The notes under the pieces were generated by a model. It made no database searches and was not told the origin of the DNA. It saw nothing but the letters and a program-made list of their open reading frames with translations. A stretch of DNA of 64,000 nucleotides from Kineococcus gynurae (GTDB lineage: Bacteria > Actinomycetota > Actinomycetes > Actinomycetales > Kineococcaceae). Of the stretch, positions 16,693 to 27,948 are shown in pieces (position 1 is the stretch's first letter; each line of letters opens with the position of its first letter). The stretch lies in NCBI RefSeq assembly GCF_050871315.1, contig NZ_JBJLRE010000002.1; one strand, 5' to 3'. Made by a program: the position numbers and the translations under genes.

Positions 16693-16794
16693 CTGGCGAG
16701 GAGCAGCAGAGGCGGCGTGTTCCGCAGATTGGACCCGGATGCGAGCGGTGCCCCCGCCCAACCCGACGGGCGGGCCGCGCGTCGGGCCCGGACG

Positions 16795-16800
16795 TAGGGT
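16795..16800 (+). promoter_or_regulatory. Likely -10 box of mfd (TAGGGT)
   Basis: A TAGGGT hexamer lies 35 bp before the mfd start, leaving a leader of about 30 nt that contains the GGAG ribosome-binding site at 16827-16830. Confidence 0.45.
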
Positions 16801-16835
16801 GGGGAGGTTGCCGACCTGACTTCACCGGAGTGTTC

Positions 16836-20429
<3,594 letters not shown>

Positions 20430-20448
20430 GTGCCGGGTTCGTCCGGCG

Positions 20449-21435
20449 TCAGCGTTCGCTGCGCAGTTCCTCCAGCAGTTCGGTGAGGGTCTGCTCGGCC
20501 ACCTCGTGGGACACCTGGCAGGTCCCGGCCGCGAGGTGGCCCCCGCCGCCGCGCTTCAGGCAGATGGCGCCGACGTCGACCGGGGAGGTGCGGTCGACGA
20601 TGGACTTGCCGACGGCGAACACGGTGTTCTGCTTCGCGCGACCCCAGATGACGTGGACCGAGACGCGGGCCTCGGGGTAGAGGGCGTAGAGGAAGAACCG
20701 GTTGCCGGCGTGGATCGTCTCCTCCTCGCGCAGGTCGACGACCACGACGTCGCCGTGGACGCGGCTGACCCGGCGCAGCTGGGCGGCGAACTTCTCGGCC
20801 TGCTCGCGGTACAGGGCGACGCGCTCGGCGACGTCGGGGGTGGCGAGGATCTCCTCGACGTCCTGGTACTCCGCGCAGCTCTCGATGAGCTGCATCATCA
20901 GGTCGTAGTTGGAGATCCGGAAGTCGCGGAACCGGCCGAGGCCCGTCCGGGAGTCCATGAGGAAGTTGAGCAGCGTCCAGCCCTGCGGGTCGAGCACCTC
21001 CTCGACGTCGTAGGCCGCGGAGTCGGCCTGGTCGACGGCGCGCATCAACCCGAAGGAGATCTTGGGGAACGCGGCGTCACCGCCGAAGTGGTCGAAGACC
21101 ACGCGCGCGGCGGAGGGGGCCTCGGGGTCGATGACGTGCGCGGCGGCGTGGCCACCGGTGTCCTCGTGCTCGCGCATGGTCTCGGAGTGGTGGTGGTCGA
21201 AGACCAGCGCGGCCCGGGCGTCGTAGGGCACGTTGGTGAGGATGTCGCGGTCGCTGATCTCGACCACCCCGTCCTGCACGTCCTTCGGGTGCACGAACGT
21301 GATGTCGTCGACCAGGTCCAGCATGCGCAGCAGGACCGCGCAGACCAGGCCGTCGAAGTCGCTACGGGTGACCAACCGGTAGGGGCGGCCGGAGTGGTGC
21401 GGCGGCAGGGTGGCGGGCGCGTCGAGGAGGCTCAC
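20449..21435 (-). CDS. DHH-family phosphoesterase (exopolyphosphatase-like)
   Basis: A 328-residue DHH/DHHA1-type protein. Motif I is LVTRSDFDGLVCAVLL, motif III is ALVFDHHHSE (the DHH triad, here DHHH), and the C-terminal GRAKQNTVFAVGKS and KRGGGGHLAAGTCQ (the GGGH of the DHHA1 domain) complete the binding site. Relatives hydrolyse nanoRNA, cyclic dinucleotide breakdown products or polyphosphate. Which of these it uses cannot be told, although the phrase exopolyphosphatase-related is common for this subgroup. The start is a GTG at 21435; the frame extends further back but would run into mazG's promoter. It is convergent with mfd and divergent from mazG. Confidence 0.82.
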   Translation of the reverse strand: MSLLDAPATLPPHHSGRPYRLVTRSDFDGLVCAVLLRMLDLVDDITFVHPKDVQDGVVEISDRDILTNVPYDARAALVFDHHHSETMREHEDTGGHAAAHVIDPEAPSAARVVFDHFGGDAAFPKISFGLMRAVDQADSAAYDVEEVLDPQGWTLLNFLMDSRTGLGRFRDFRISNYDLMMQLIESCAEYQDVEEILATPDVAERVALYREQAEKFAAQLRRVSRVHGDVVVVDLREEETIHAGNRFFLYALYPEARVSVHVIWGRAKQNTVFAVGKSIVDRTSPVDVGAICLKRGGGGHLAAGTCQVSHEVAEQTLTELLEELRSER

Positions 21436-21495
21436 CCCGAGATCATCGGCAGGTCGGGCCCGGACCTGACGCCGCCGAACGGGCGGTTCGGGCCC

Positions 21496-21501
21496 TAGCG
21501 T
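21496..21501 (+). promoter_or_regulatory. -10 box of a leaderless mazG promoter (TAGCGT)
   Basis: A TAGCGT hexamer is followed 7 nt later by the GTG at 21509, the same spacing seen at several other genes in the window. This spacing argues for the second of the two in-frame GTG codons as start. Confidence 0.5.
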
Positions 21502-21508
21502 GACCACC

Positions 21509-22168
21509 GTGACCACCTCGCCTCCCGGGTCCCGTCTGCTCGACCTCGTCGCGACCATGGACCGGCTGCGCTCGCCGGGGGGCTGCCCCTGGGACGCCCG
21601 GCAGACCCACCTCACGCTGCGCCGCTACCTGCAGGAGGAGACCTACGAGGTCCTGGAGGCGATCGAGGCCGGGGACCCCGCGGAGCTGCGCGAGGAGCTC
21701 GGCGACCTGCTGCTGCAGGTGGTCTTCCACGCCCGGGTGGCGCAGGAGAACCCGCCCGCGGCGGGGGGTTTCGACATCGACGACGTGGCCGCGGCGATCG
21801 TGGCCAAGCTGGTCCGGCGCCACCCGCACGTGTTCGCCGACGACCAGCTCGCCGCGGACGCGCCGACCGAGGACCTGCAGCGGCGCTGGGACGCCATCAA
21901 GGCCCAGGAGAAGCCCCGCACGTCGGTCCTGGACGGGATCCCGCTGGCCCTGCCCGCCCTGGCCCGGGCCGACAAGGTGCTGGGTCGGCTGCAGCGCAAC
22001 GGGATCGAGACGCCCGTGGCGGCCCAGGAACTGTCCGAGGAGCAGGTCGGCGCGGAACTGCTGCAGCTGGTGCGGCGGGCGCACGCGGCCGGGGTCGACC
22101 CGGAGGCCGCGCTGCGGGCCGCGACCGCCGCCCTGGAGGCGCGGGCCCGCGACGCCGAGCGCGCCTGA
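21509..22168 (+). CDS. mazG: Nucleoside triphosphate pyrophosphohydrolase MazG
   Basis: A 219-residue all-alpha NTP pyrophosphatase. It hydrolyses (d)NTPs, including damaged ones, to NMP and PPi. The conserved start is LVATMDRLRSPGGCPWDARQTH. The metal-binding motifs are EETYEVLEAIEAGD and EELGDLLLQVVFHARVA (E-E-x-x-D type), and RRWDAIKAQEK marks the end of the first domain. The C-terminal second domain is weaker and shorter than in E. coli MazG, as in mycobacterial forms. The start at 21509 is preferred for its leaderless spacing; a GTG at 21500 adds three residues. It sits between mfd and eno as in other actinobacteria. Confidence 0.92.
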   Translation: MTTSPPGSRLLDLVATMDRLRSPGGCPWDARQTHLTLRRYLQEETYEVLEAIEAGDPAELREELGDLLLQVVFHARVAQENPPAAGGFDIDDVAAAIVAKLVRRHPHVFADDQLAADAPTEDLQRRWDAIKAQEKPRTSVLDGIPLALPALARADKVLGRLQRNGIETPVAAQELSEEQVGAELLQLVRRAHAAGVDPEAALRAATAALEARARDAERA

Positions 22169-22198
22169 GCGTCCCGTCCCCGCCCGCGAGACATGCCC

Positions 22199-22204
22199 TA
22201 GGCT
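22199..22204 (+). promoter_or_regulatory. Likely -10 box of eno (TAGGCT)
   Basis: TAGGCT occurs within a 12-mer TGCCCTAGGCTC that is also found before the GNAT-AAA gene at 61904. It leaves an eno leader of about 75 nt. No clear -35 is seen. Confidence 0.45.
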
Positions 22205-22285
22205 CGCGCAGGGATCAGACGCCGCCCGGGCCCCGGGTGGCCCCCGTCCCACCCGCCGACCAGCATCTGCTCGTAAGGAGTGCCT

Positions 22286-23566
22286 GTGGCCACCATCGAG
22301 GCCGTCGGAGCCCGCGAGATCCTCGACTCCCGCGGTAACCCCACCGTCGAGGTCGAGGTCCTCCTCGACGACGAGACCTTCGCCCGCGCGGCCGTCCCCT
22401 CGGGCGCCTCCACCGGCGCCTACGAGGCCGTGGAGCGTCGCGACGGCGACAAGGGCCGCTACCTGGGCAAGGGCGTCGACCAGGCCGTCGAGGCGGTCAT
22501 CGAGGAGATCGGCCCCGCCCTCGTCGGCCACGACGCGCACGAGCAGCGTCTCGTCGACCAGGCCATGCTCGACCTGGACGGCACCCCGAACAAGGAGCGC
22601 CTGGGCGCCAACGCCATCCTCGGCGTCTCGCTCGCCGTGGCCAAGGCCGCGTCCTCGTCGGCCGGTCTGCCGCTGTTCCGCTACCTCGGCGGCCCCAACG
22701 CGCACGTCCTGCCCGTGCCGATGATGAACATCATCAACGGCGGCGCGCACGCCGACACCGGCGTGAACATCCAGGAGTTCATGATCGCCCCGATCGGCGC
22801 CCCGACCTTCCGGGAGGCGCTGCGCTGGGGGGCCGAGACCTACCATGCGCTGAAGTCGGTGCTCAAGGAGCGCGGGCTGGCCACCGGTCTGGGTGACGAG
22901 GGCGGTTTCGCCCCCGACCTGCCCAGCAACAAGGACGCCCTGGACCTCATCGCCGTCGCGATCGAGAAGGCCGGGTACACCCTGGGCCGCGACATCGCCC
23001 TGGCCCTCGACGTCGCGGCGACCGAGTTCGTCGCCGACGGCGGGTACGCCTTCGAGGGTGAGAACCGCAGCGCCGAGTGGATGTCGGAGTACTACGCCGG
23101 CCTCGCCGCGGACTACCCGCTGGTCTCCATCGAGGACCCGCTGGGCGAGGACGACTGGGCCGGGTGGCAGCACCTGACCACGACGCTGGGCGACAAGCTG
23201 CAGCTCGTCGGCGACGACCTGTTCGTCACCAACCCCGAGCGGCTGGCCCGCGGGATCGCGGAGAAGGCCGGCAGCGCGCTGCTCGTCAAGGTCAACCAGA
23301 TCGGGACCCTGACCGAGACGCTCGACGCGGTCGACCTGGCCCACCGGGCCGGTTTCACCACGATGATGAGCCACCGCTCCGGCGAGACCGAGGACACGAC
23401 CATCGCCGACCTCGCGGTCGCCGTGGGCTCGGGCCAGATCAAGACCGGCGCCCCGGCCCGTTCCGAGCGCGTCGCGAAGTACAACCAGCTGCTCCGCATC
23501 GAGGAGGAGCTGGACGACGCGGGTCGCTACGCGGGGGCCTCGGCCTTCCCGCGCTCCGGTCTCTGA
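22286..23566 (+). CDS. eno: Enolase
   Basis: A 426-residue glycolytic enzyme that interconverts 2-phosphoglycerate and phosphoenolpyruvate in the cytoplasm. Full family length and all hallmarks are present: AREILDSRGNPTVEVEV at the start, VPSGASTGAYEA, MMNIINGGAHADTGVNIQEF, the metal ligands in LALDVAATEF, SIEDPLGEDDW and GDDLFVTN, the catalytic Lys in LLVKVNQIGTLTET, and SHRSGETEDT near the end. The GTG at 22286 follows AAGGAG by 5 nt; the upstream GTG at 22280 lies inside that site. A strong hairpin follows the gene. Confidence 0.98.
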   Translation: MATIEAVGAREILDSRGNPTVEVEVLLDDETFARAAVPSGASTGAYEAVERRDGDKGRYLGKGVDQAVEAVIEEIGPALVGHDAHEQRLVDQAMLDLDGTPNKERLGANAILGVSLAVAKAASSSAGLPLFRYLGGPNAHVLPVPMMNIINGGAHADTGVNIQEFMIAPIGAPTFREALRWGAETYHALKSVLKERGLATGLGDEGGFAPDLPSNKDALDLIAVAIEKAGYTLGRDIALALDVAATEFVADGGYAFEGENRSAEWMSEYYAGLAADYPLVSIEDPLGEDDWAGWQHLTTTLGDKLQLVGDDLFVTNPERLARGIAEKAGSALLVKVNQIGTLTETLDAVDLAHRAGFTTMMSHRSGETEDTTIADLAVAVGSGQIKTGAPARSERVAKYNQLLRIEEELDDAGRYAGASAFPRSGL

Positions 23567-23593
23567 CCGCTCGGGAACCCTCCGGGTCCTCCG

Positions 23594-23627
23594 GCCCGGC
23601 GCGCCTGACCCCTGGGGCGCGCCGGGC
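23594..23627 (+). terminator. Terminator after eno
   Basis: A 12-bp perfect GC-rich inverted repeat (23594-23605 with 23616-23627) with a 10-nt loop is followed by TTG, 27 bp after the eno stop. Confidence 0.75.
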
Positions 23628-23644
23628 TTGAGAACCTGGTACCG

Positions 23645-24262
23645 ATGGCGACTCGTCGACCCACCGCACCGCGCGCCCCGCGCCGCACGGCACCGGGCGC
23701 GGCTCGACCGCGCCCGGAGACCCGGGCCGGGGCGGCCCCGCCGCCGCGACCGGCGGCCCGGGCCTCGACGCGACCCTCGCCCGCGTCCCGGGGACGCAGT
23801 TCGGCGTCGACGAGCGCGGCCGAGCGGCGGCGCACCCGCGGCCCACGGGCGCTGGTGCTGACCGGTCTCGTCGTCGTCCTCGCCGTGTTCCTCGTCCCCT
23901 CCGGGCAGACCTGGCTGGAGCAGCGCTCGGAGATCGGTCGGCTCGAGGCGCAGATCCAGCAGCAGGAGAAGGACCTCGCCGCCGCCCGTGCGGAGGAGGC
24001 CCGCTGGAACGACCCGGCCTACGTGCGCACCCAGGCCCGGGAACGCCTGCAGTACGTGCTGCCGGGGGAGACCGCCTACCGCGTCCCGGGCTCCGGGCAG
24101 ACCGACCTCACCGACCCGGCCGAGGTCGCGGCCCGCTCGACCAGTTCCGCGCAGGCCTGGTACGCCAACATCTGGACCTCGCTGCGGATCGCGGGTCTCG
24201 ACGACGCGGCCGACGCGATCCAGCGCACGCCCGAGCCGACACCCACCCCGACCGGCGGCTGA
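23645..24262 (+). CDS. ftsB: FtsB/DivIC-type septum formation initiator
   Basis: A 205-residue bitopic division protein. A long cytoplasmic Pro/Arg/Ala-rich tail (1-67) leads to one membrane span (ALVLTGLVVVLAVFLVPSG, about 69-87). An extracytoplasmic coiled coil (EIGRLEAQIQQQEKDLAAA) and the FtsB/DivIC core (WNDPAYVRTQARERLQYVLPGE) follow. FtsB works with FtsL and FtsQ in the divisome. The C-terminal tail is Thr/Pro-rich. The long N-terminal tail is usual for actinobacterial versions. It lies between eno and the DUF501 gene, the conserved actinobacterial order. No clear Shine-Dalgarno sequence precedes the ATG, only 17 bp after the eno terminator. Confidence 0.88.
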   Translation: MATRRPTAPRAPRRTAPGAARPRPETRAGAAPPPRPAARASTRPSPASRGRSSASTSAAERRRTRGPRALVLTGLVVVLAVFLVPSGQTWLEQRSEIGRLEAQIQQQEKDLAAARAEEARWNDPAYVRTQARERLQYVLPGETAYRVPGSGQTDLTDPAEVAARSTSSAQAWYANIWTSLRIAGLDDAADAIQRTPEPTPTPTGG

Positions 24263-24310
24263 CACCCCGACCGGATACTCCTCGACCGAGGACGACGCAG
24301 GAAGGCCACC

Positions 24311-24835
24311 GTGGACGAGACATCCCTGGGCACCGGGAGCGAGGTCACGGACGGTGACCTCGCTGCGGTCCGGGAACTGCTGGGCCGGGTGCCCCGGGGG
24401 GTGCTCGGCATCGCGCACCGCTGCCGGTGCGGACGCCCCGACGTGGTGACGACCGCCCCGCGGCTGCCGGACGGGACCCCCTTCCCGACGACCTTCTACC
24501 TGGTGGACCCGTTCGCGGCGTCGGCGATCAGCACCCTCGAGGCGTCGGGCCTGATGCGCGAGATGCAGGACCGGCTGAGCGAGGACGACGAGCTGGCCAC
24601 GGTCTACGCGCAGGCCCACGCGGACTACCTGGCCCGGCGGGCGGAGCTCGGGGAGCCGGTCGCCGAGATCGAGGGCATCTCCGCCGGGGGGATGCCGACG
24701 CGGGTCAAGTGCCTGCACGCGCTCGCGGGCCACGCGCTGGCGGCCGGGGCCGGGGTCAACCCGTTCGGGGACGAGACGCTGGAGCGGCTCTCCGCGCTGG
24801 GCGGGTGGCCCGCCACCTGTCCCCACACCGCGTGA
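24311..24835 (+). CDS. DUF501 family protein
   Basis: A 174-residue cytoplasmic protein of the DUF501 family, whose function is unknown. Family marks are LGRVPRGVLGIAHRCRCGRP near the start (a Cys-x-Cys that could bind metal), FPTTFYLVDPFAASAISTLEA, and the terminal VKCLHALAGHALAAGAGVNP with a second Cys/His pair. GTG start with GGAAGG about 7 nt upstream. Its stop overlaps the ppx start (GTGA, 24832-24835), so the two are translated together. The genomic pairing with ppx and ftsB is widely kept in actinobacteria. Confidence 0.9.
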   Translation: MDETSLGTGSEVTDGDLAAVRELLGRVPRGVLGIAHRCRCGRPDVVTTAPRLPDGTPFPTTFYLVDPFAASAISTLEASGLMREMQDRLSEDDELATVYAQAHADYLARRAELGEPVAEIEGISAGGMPTRVKCLHALAGHALAAGAGVNPFGDETLERLSALGGWPATCPHTA

Positions 24836-25794
24836 GCGCGACGCGTCGGGTCGCCGCGATCGACTGCGGAACCAACTCGCTGCGGTTGCTGGTCGCCGAC
24901 GTCGCCGCCGACGGCACGGCCCGGGACCTGGTGCGCAGCAACACGATCGTGCGGCTGGGGCAGGGGGTCGACGCCACGGGGGCCTTCGCGCCCGAGGCGC
25001 TCACCCGGACCTTCGCCGCCTGCGACGAGGTCGCCGCCACGCTGGCGCGTCTCGGGGTGGGCCCGGACGCGACCCGGTTCGTGGCCACCTCGGCGAGCCG
25101 GGACGTGAGCAACCGCGCGGAGTTCGTCGCCGGGGTCCTCGACCGCCTGGGGGTCGAGCCCGACGTCGTCAGCGGGACCGAGGAGGCCCGGCTGTCCTTC
25201 GTCGGCGCCACCCGGGAGCTGGTCGGCTCTCGGCCCGACCCCTTCTGCGTCGTCGACCTCGGGGGCGGGTCGACGGAGTTCGTCCTCGGCCGGGCCGACG
25301 TCGAGGCGAGCCTGTCGGTCGACGTCGGCTCGGTCCGGCTGACCGAACGCCACCTGCACGACGACCCGCCCACCCCCGAGCAGGTCGCGGCCGCCCGGGC
25401 CGACGTGGCCGCGGCCCTGGACCGGGTGGAGGAGGCCGTGCCGCTGGCCCGGACGGCCACGTTGGTCGGGGTCGCCGGGACGGTCACGACCCTGACCGCC
25501 GCGGTGGCCGACCTCCCCGCCTACGAGCCGGGGAGCGTCCACGGGCGCGAGCAGCCGATCGCCGACGTCCGGGCGACGTGCGCCTGGTTGCTGGCCCTGC
25601 CCCGGGCCGAGCGCCGGACCCGTCCTTGGTTGCACCCCGGTCGGGTCGACGTGATCGGGGCCGGCGCCCTGGTCTGGGACGCGGTGCTGGAACGGTTCGC
25701 CGGGCGGGCCGGGCTGAGCAGCGTCCTGAGCAGCGAGCACGACATCCTCGACGGCATCGCCCGCTCGGTGGTGGAACGCGCGGACCGGTCCTAG
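24832..25794 (+). CDS. ppx: Ppx/GppA family exopolyphosphatase
   Basis: A 320-residue ASKHA-fold phosphatase, the short actinobacterial form without the C-terminal HD-like domain of E. coli Ppx. It has AAIDCGTNSLRLLVADV (phosphate 1 loop), FVATSASRDVSNR, SGTEEARLSFVGA, VVDLGGGSTEFVLG (phosphate 2) and VGVAGTVTTLTA. It probably removes terminal phosphate from polyphosphate or the pentaphosphate of pppGpp; short forms differ in preference. GTG start overlapping the DUF501 stop. Its TAG stop shares the palindrome CTAG (25791-25794) with the stop of the convergent MarR gene. Confidence 0.92.
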   Translation: MSATRRVAAIDCGTNSLRLLVADVAADGTARDLVRSNTIVRLGQGVDATGAFAPEALTRTFAACDEVAATLARLGVGPDATRFVATSASRDVSNRAEFVAGVLDRLGVEPDVVSGTEEARLSFVGATRELVGSRPDPFCVVDLGGGSTEFVLGRADVEASLSVDVGSVRLTERHLHDDPPTPEQVAAARADVAAALDRVEEAVPLARTATLVGVAGTVTTLTAAVADLPAYEPGSVHGREQPIADVRATCAWLLALPRAERRTRPWLHPGRVDVIGAGALVWDAVLERFAGRAGLSSVLSSEHDILDGIARSVVERADRS

Positions 25795-26234
25795 CCGCTC
25801 GTGGCCGGCTTCGCCCGGGACAGCTCGGTGAGCACCTCCCGCACGACGGCCCACCGCTCGGCCCCCACCTCGGCGGCCCAGTCCGCCTCCACCTGCTCCA
25901 TCGCCGTCCGGACCGCGCGGACCACCTCGGTCCCGGCCGACGTGCGTCGCACCAGCCGGGCGCGCCCGTCGGCCGGGTCCGGCCCCACCTCGACGAAACC
26001 GGCCGCGAGCAGGGGGTCCAGGGTCTGGGCCAACGCCTGCTTGGTGAGGCCGGCCACCTCGGCCAGTCGGCTCAGACGTTCCCCCCCGGTGGGCAGCATG
26101 ACCAGCAACCGGTAGTGCCGGGCGCGCAGCCCGGGGAAGCGGTCCTCGCTGAGCGTCAGCAGCGTCGGGCGCAGCCGCCGGAGCGCGTGCTCCAGCAGGG
26201 CGGGCAGCCACGGGCCGTTGACAGAGTCCGTCAA
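25791..26234 (-). CDS. MarR-family transcriptional regulator
   Basis: A 147-residue winged-helix regulator. The recognition region is LSRLAEVAGLTKQALAQTLDPL and the wing is VEVGPDPADGRARLVRRT (the DPADGR type loop of MarR). N- and C-terminal helices would form the dimer interface. The only in-frame start is a TTG at 26234, which lies inside one copy of a repeated palindrome-like box. It is divergent from the APH-like gene at 26294, with both operator-like boxes in the 60-bp gap, so it likely represses itself and that gene. The ligand is unknown. Confidence 0.85.
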   Translation of the reverse strand: MTDSVNGPWLPALLEHALRRLRPTLLTLSEDRFPGLRARHYRLLVMLPTGGERLSRLAEVAGLTKQALAQTLDPLLAAGFVEVGPDPADGRARLVRRTSAGTEVVRAVRTAMEQVEADWAAEVGAERWAVVREVLTELSRAKPATSG

Positions 26235-26273
26235 GGAGCTTCACCATCTTCGTCATCCGACAAGGAGCTTGAC
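26230..26273. promoter_or_regulatory. Pair of MarR operator-like boxes
   Basis: Two 15-bp boxes (26230-26244 and 26259-26273) share CAAGGAGCTT in direct orientation, 29 bp apart, close to three helical turns. The combined form GTCAAG-GAG-CTTGAC is a perfect 6-bp-arm palindrome: the first box keeps the left arm and the second the right. The first covers the marR start codon. Confidence 0.5.
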
Positions 26274-26293
26274 CAACTGTAGGCAGGCAGACC

Positions 26294-27433
26294 ATGGACG
26301 TCGTCACCGCCCTGCGCCACCACCTCGAACGGCCCACGCTGCAGCTGCTCGACCAGCGCGAGGAGCCGCTGGAGCACGACATCAGCGCCCCCACCACCGC
26401 CTCGGTCACCCGGGTGCACCTGCACCTGCGCGACCCCCTCGGGGACCTGCGGTTGTCCTGCGTGCGCAAGGTGCTGCAGGCCGCCCGGCACGGGCTGCCC
26501 CCGGTCATCCCGCCGGAGGTGATCGCCCACCTCGACGCCGTCATCCCGTGGCGCTTGGAGTCCGACGTGCTCACCCCGGCCCTGGCGGCCGCGATGCCGC
26601 CGGGACTGCGGGCCCCCGAGGTGCTCGCACGCCTGGAGCGCCCCGACGACCGCATCGAGCTGTGGCTGCGCGACGTCGAGCCGGTCCCTGCGTCGTGGAC
26701 GGCCGGGGACACCGTGCACGCGGCCCGTCTGCTCGGCCGGCTGGCCGCCCGCCGCCGGGACGAACCGCAGCCCGCGGGCCCCCGGTTCCTCGACACCTAC
26801 CGCTGGGAGTCGGTCGCGGTCTGGTCGGCGCCGCGCCTGCTCGACCCGGCGACGTGGGCCCACCCGGTCTTCCGCGACCCCGCCGTCGTCGGTCTGCGCG
26901 GGCCGCTCCTCGCGCTCGTCGCCGGCCTGCCGCGCCTGGACGAACGGCTGGCCGCGGTCCCGGTGCTGCCCGCCCACGGGGACGCGACCCCGCTCAACCT
27001 GCTGCGGCCGGGGGTCGATCCCGACGACCTCGTCCTGCTCGACTGGGCCTCGGCCACCCCCGGGCCCGCCGGGTGGGACGTCGTCCCCCTCGTCTTCGGG
27101 CTGGCCGAGTGCGGGCGTCAGGACGTCTCCGACGCCCGGGCCGTCCTGGACGACGCGATCGCCGCCTACGGCGCCGGGTTGGCCGAGGAGGGGTTCGAAC
27201 TCGCCCCGGACCGGTTGCGCACGGCCGTCGTCACCGCCGCGCAACTGCGCTACGCCTTCACGACCCTCCCGCTGGGCGTGCTCGACGGCGTCCCCCTGCC
27301 CGACCCCGACCCGTCCGCCTACCTCGCCCGCCGGGCCGCGCTGGTCCGCTGCGTGCTCGACCTCACACCGGGGGGACCCGGTGAGGGGGGCGTCGGGCGG
27401 GGGCGGCTGGCAGGGTGGAGCGCGACGTCGTAA
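26294..27433 (+). CDS. APH/choline-kinase-like phosphotransferase
   Basis: A 379-residue protein of the aminoglycoside phosphotransferase (APH, PF01636) superfamily. The catalytic loop is LPAHGDATPLNLL and the metal-binding Asp is in VLLDWASATPGPAGWDVVP. The N-lobe is unusual, without an obvious GxGxxG. The family phosphorylates small molecules such as antibiotics, sugars or choline, and the substrate here is not known. It is divergent from a MarR regulator with shared operator-like boxes, which hints at induction by a small molecule. The last 25 residues are Gly/Arg-rich and low in complexity. Confidence 0.72.
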   Translation: MDVVTALRHHLERPTLQLLDQREEPLEHDISAPTTASVTRVHLHLRDPLGDLRLSCVRKVLQAARHGLPPVIPPEVIAHLDAVIPWRLESDVLTPALAAAMPPGLRAPEVLARLERPDDRIELWLRDVEPVPASWTAGDTVHAARLLGRLAARRRDEPQPAGPRFLDTYRWESVAVWSAPRLLDPATWAHPVFRDPAVVGLRGPLLALVAGLPRLDERLAAVPVLPAHGDATPLNLLRPGVDPDDLVLLDWASATPGPAGWDVVPLVFGLAECGRQDVSDARAVLDDAIAAYGAGLAEEGFELAPDRLRTAVVTAAQLRYAFTTLPLGVLDGVPLPDPDPSAYLARRAALVRCVLDLTPGGPGEGGVGRGRLAGWSATS

Positions 27434-27468
27434 AGATCGACGCAGGGCACGCCGGAAGGAACCGCAGC

Positions 27469-27921
27469 ATGGGCACCGTCAGCGCCACCACGACCCGCCG
27501 CATCGAGGCCCCGCCCGCCCGGGTCCTCGCGGCGCTCGCGGACTACCGGGGGACCCGTCCGCGGTTGCTGCCCGCCCAGTTCACCGACTACGAGGTGGTC
27601 TCCGGTGGGGCGGGGGAGGGCACCGAGGTCCGCTGGAAGCTGCACGCCACCAAGAAGCGGGTCCGCGACGTGCACGCCGACGTGACCGCCACCGATTCGC
27701 ACGGGTTCGTCGAGGCCGACCGGAACTCCTCGCTGCGCACGACGTGGCGGGTGGAGTCGACCGAGTCGGAGGACGGCGACGCGAGCGAGGTCCTGGTGAC
27801 CCACGAGTGGAACGGTGCCACCGGCGTCGGCGGGTTCTTCGAGCGGACCTTCGCCCCGCGCGGGCTGGACCGCATCTACGGCGAGCTGCTGGACAACCTG
27901 GCGGCCGACGTGGCGCGGTGA
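27469..27921 (+). CDS. SRPBCC-family lipid/polyketide-binding protein
   Basis: A 150-residue START-like (SRPBCC, polyketide cyclase/dehydrase type) protein. The start TTTRRIEAPPARVLAALADY matches the first strand and helix of the fold. The central strands GTEVRWKLHATKKRVRDVHA and the C-terminal long helix FAPRGLDRIYGELLDNLAAD complete it. The ATG at 27469 is chosen with GGAAGG upstream; the frame opens at 27415. These small proteins bind hydrophobic ligands or act on them. No specific role can be given. The stop codon lies within a short tandem repeat (27917-27948). Confidence 0.75.
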   Translation: MGTVSATTTRRIEAPPARVLAALADYRGTRPRLLPAQFTDYEVVSGGAGEGTEVRWKLHATKKRVRDVHADVTATDSHGFVEADRNSSLRTTWRVESTESEDGDASEVLVTHEWNGATGVGGFFERTFAPRGLDRIYGELLDNLAADVAR

Positions 27922-27948
27922 CCTGGCTCGGTGACCTGGCTCGGTGAC
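27917..27948. repeat. Tandem 13-bp duplication spanning stop and start codons
   Basis: Two exact copies of GGTGACCTGGCTC (27917-27929 and 27930-27942) plus a six-base third copy. The first copy holds the TGA of the SRPBCC gene and the third holds the GTG used as start for the uracil-DNA glycosylase. Confidence 0.8.
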
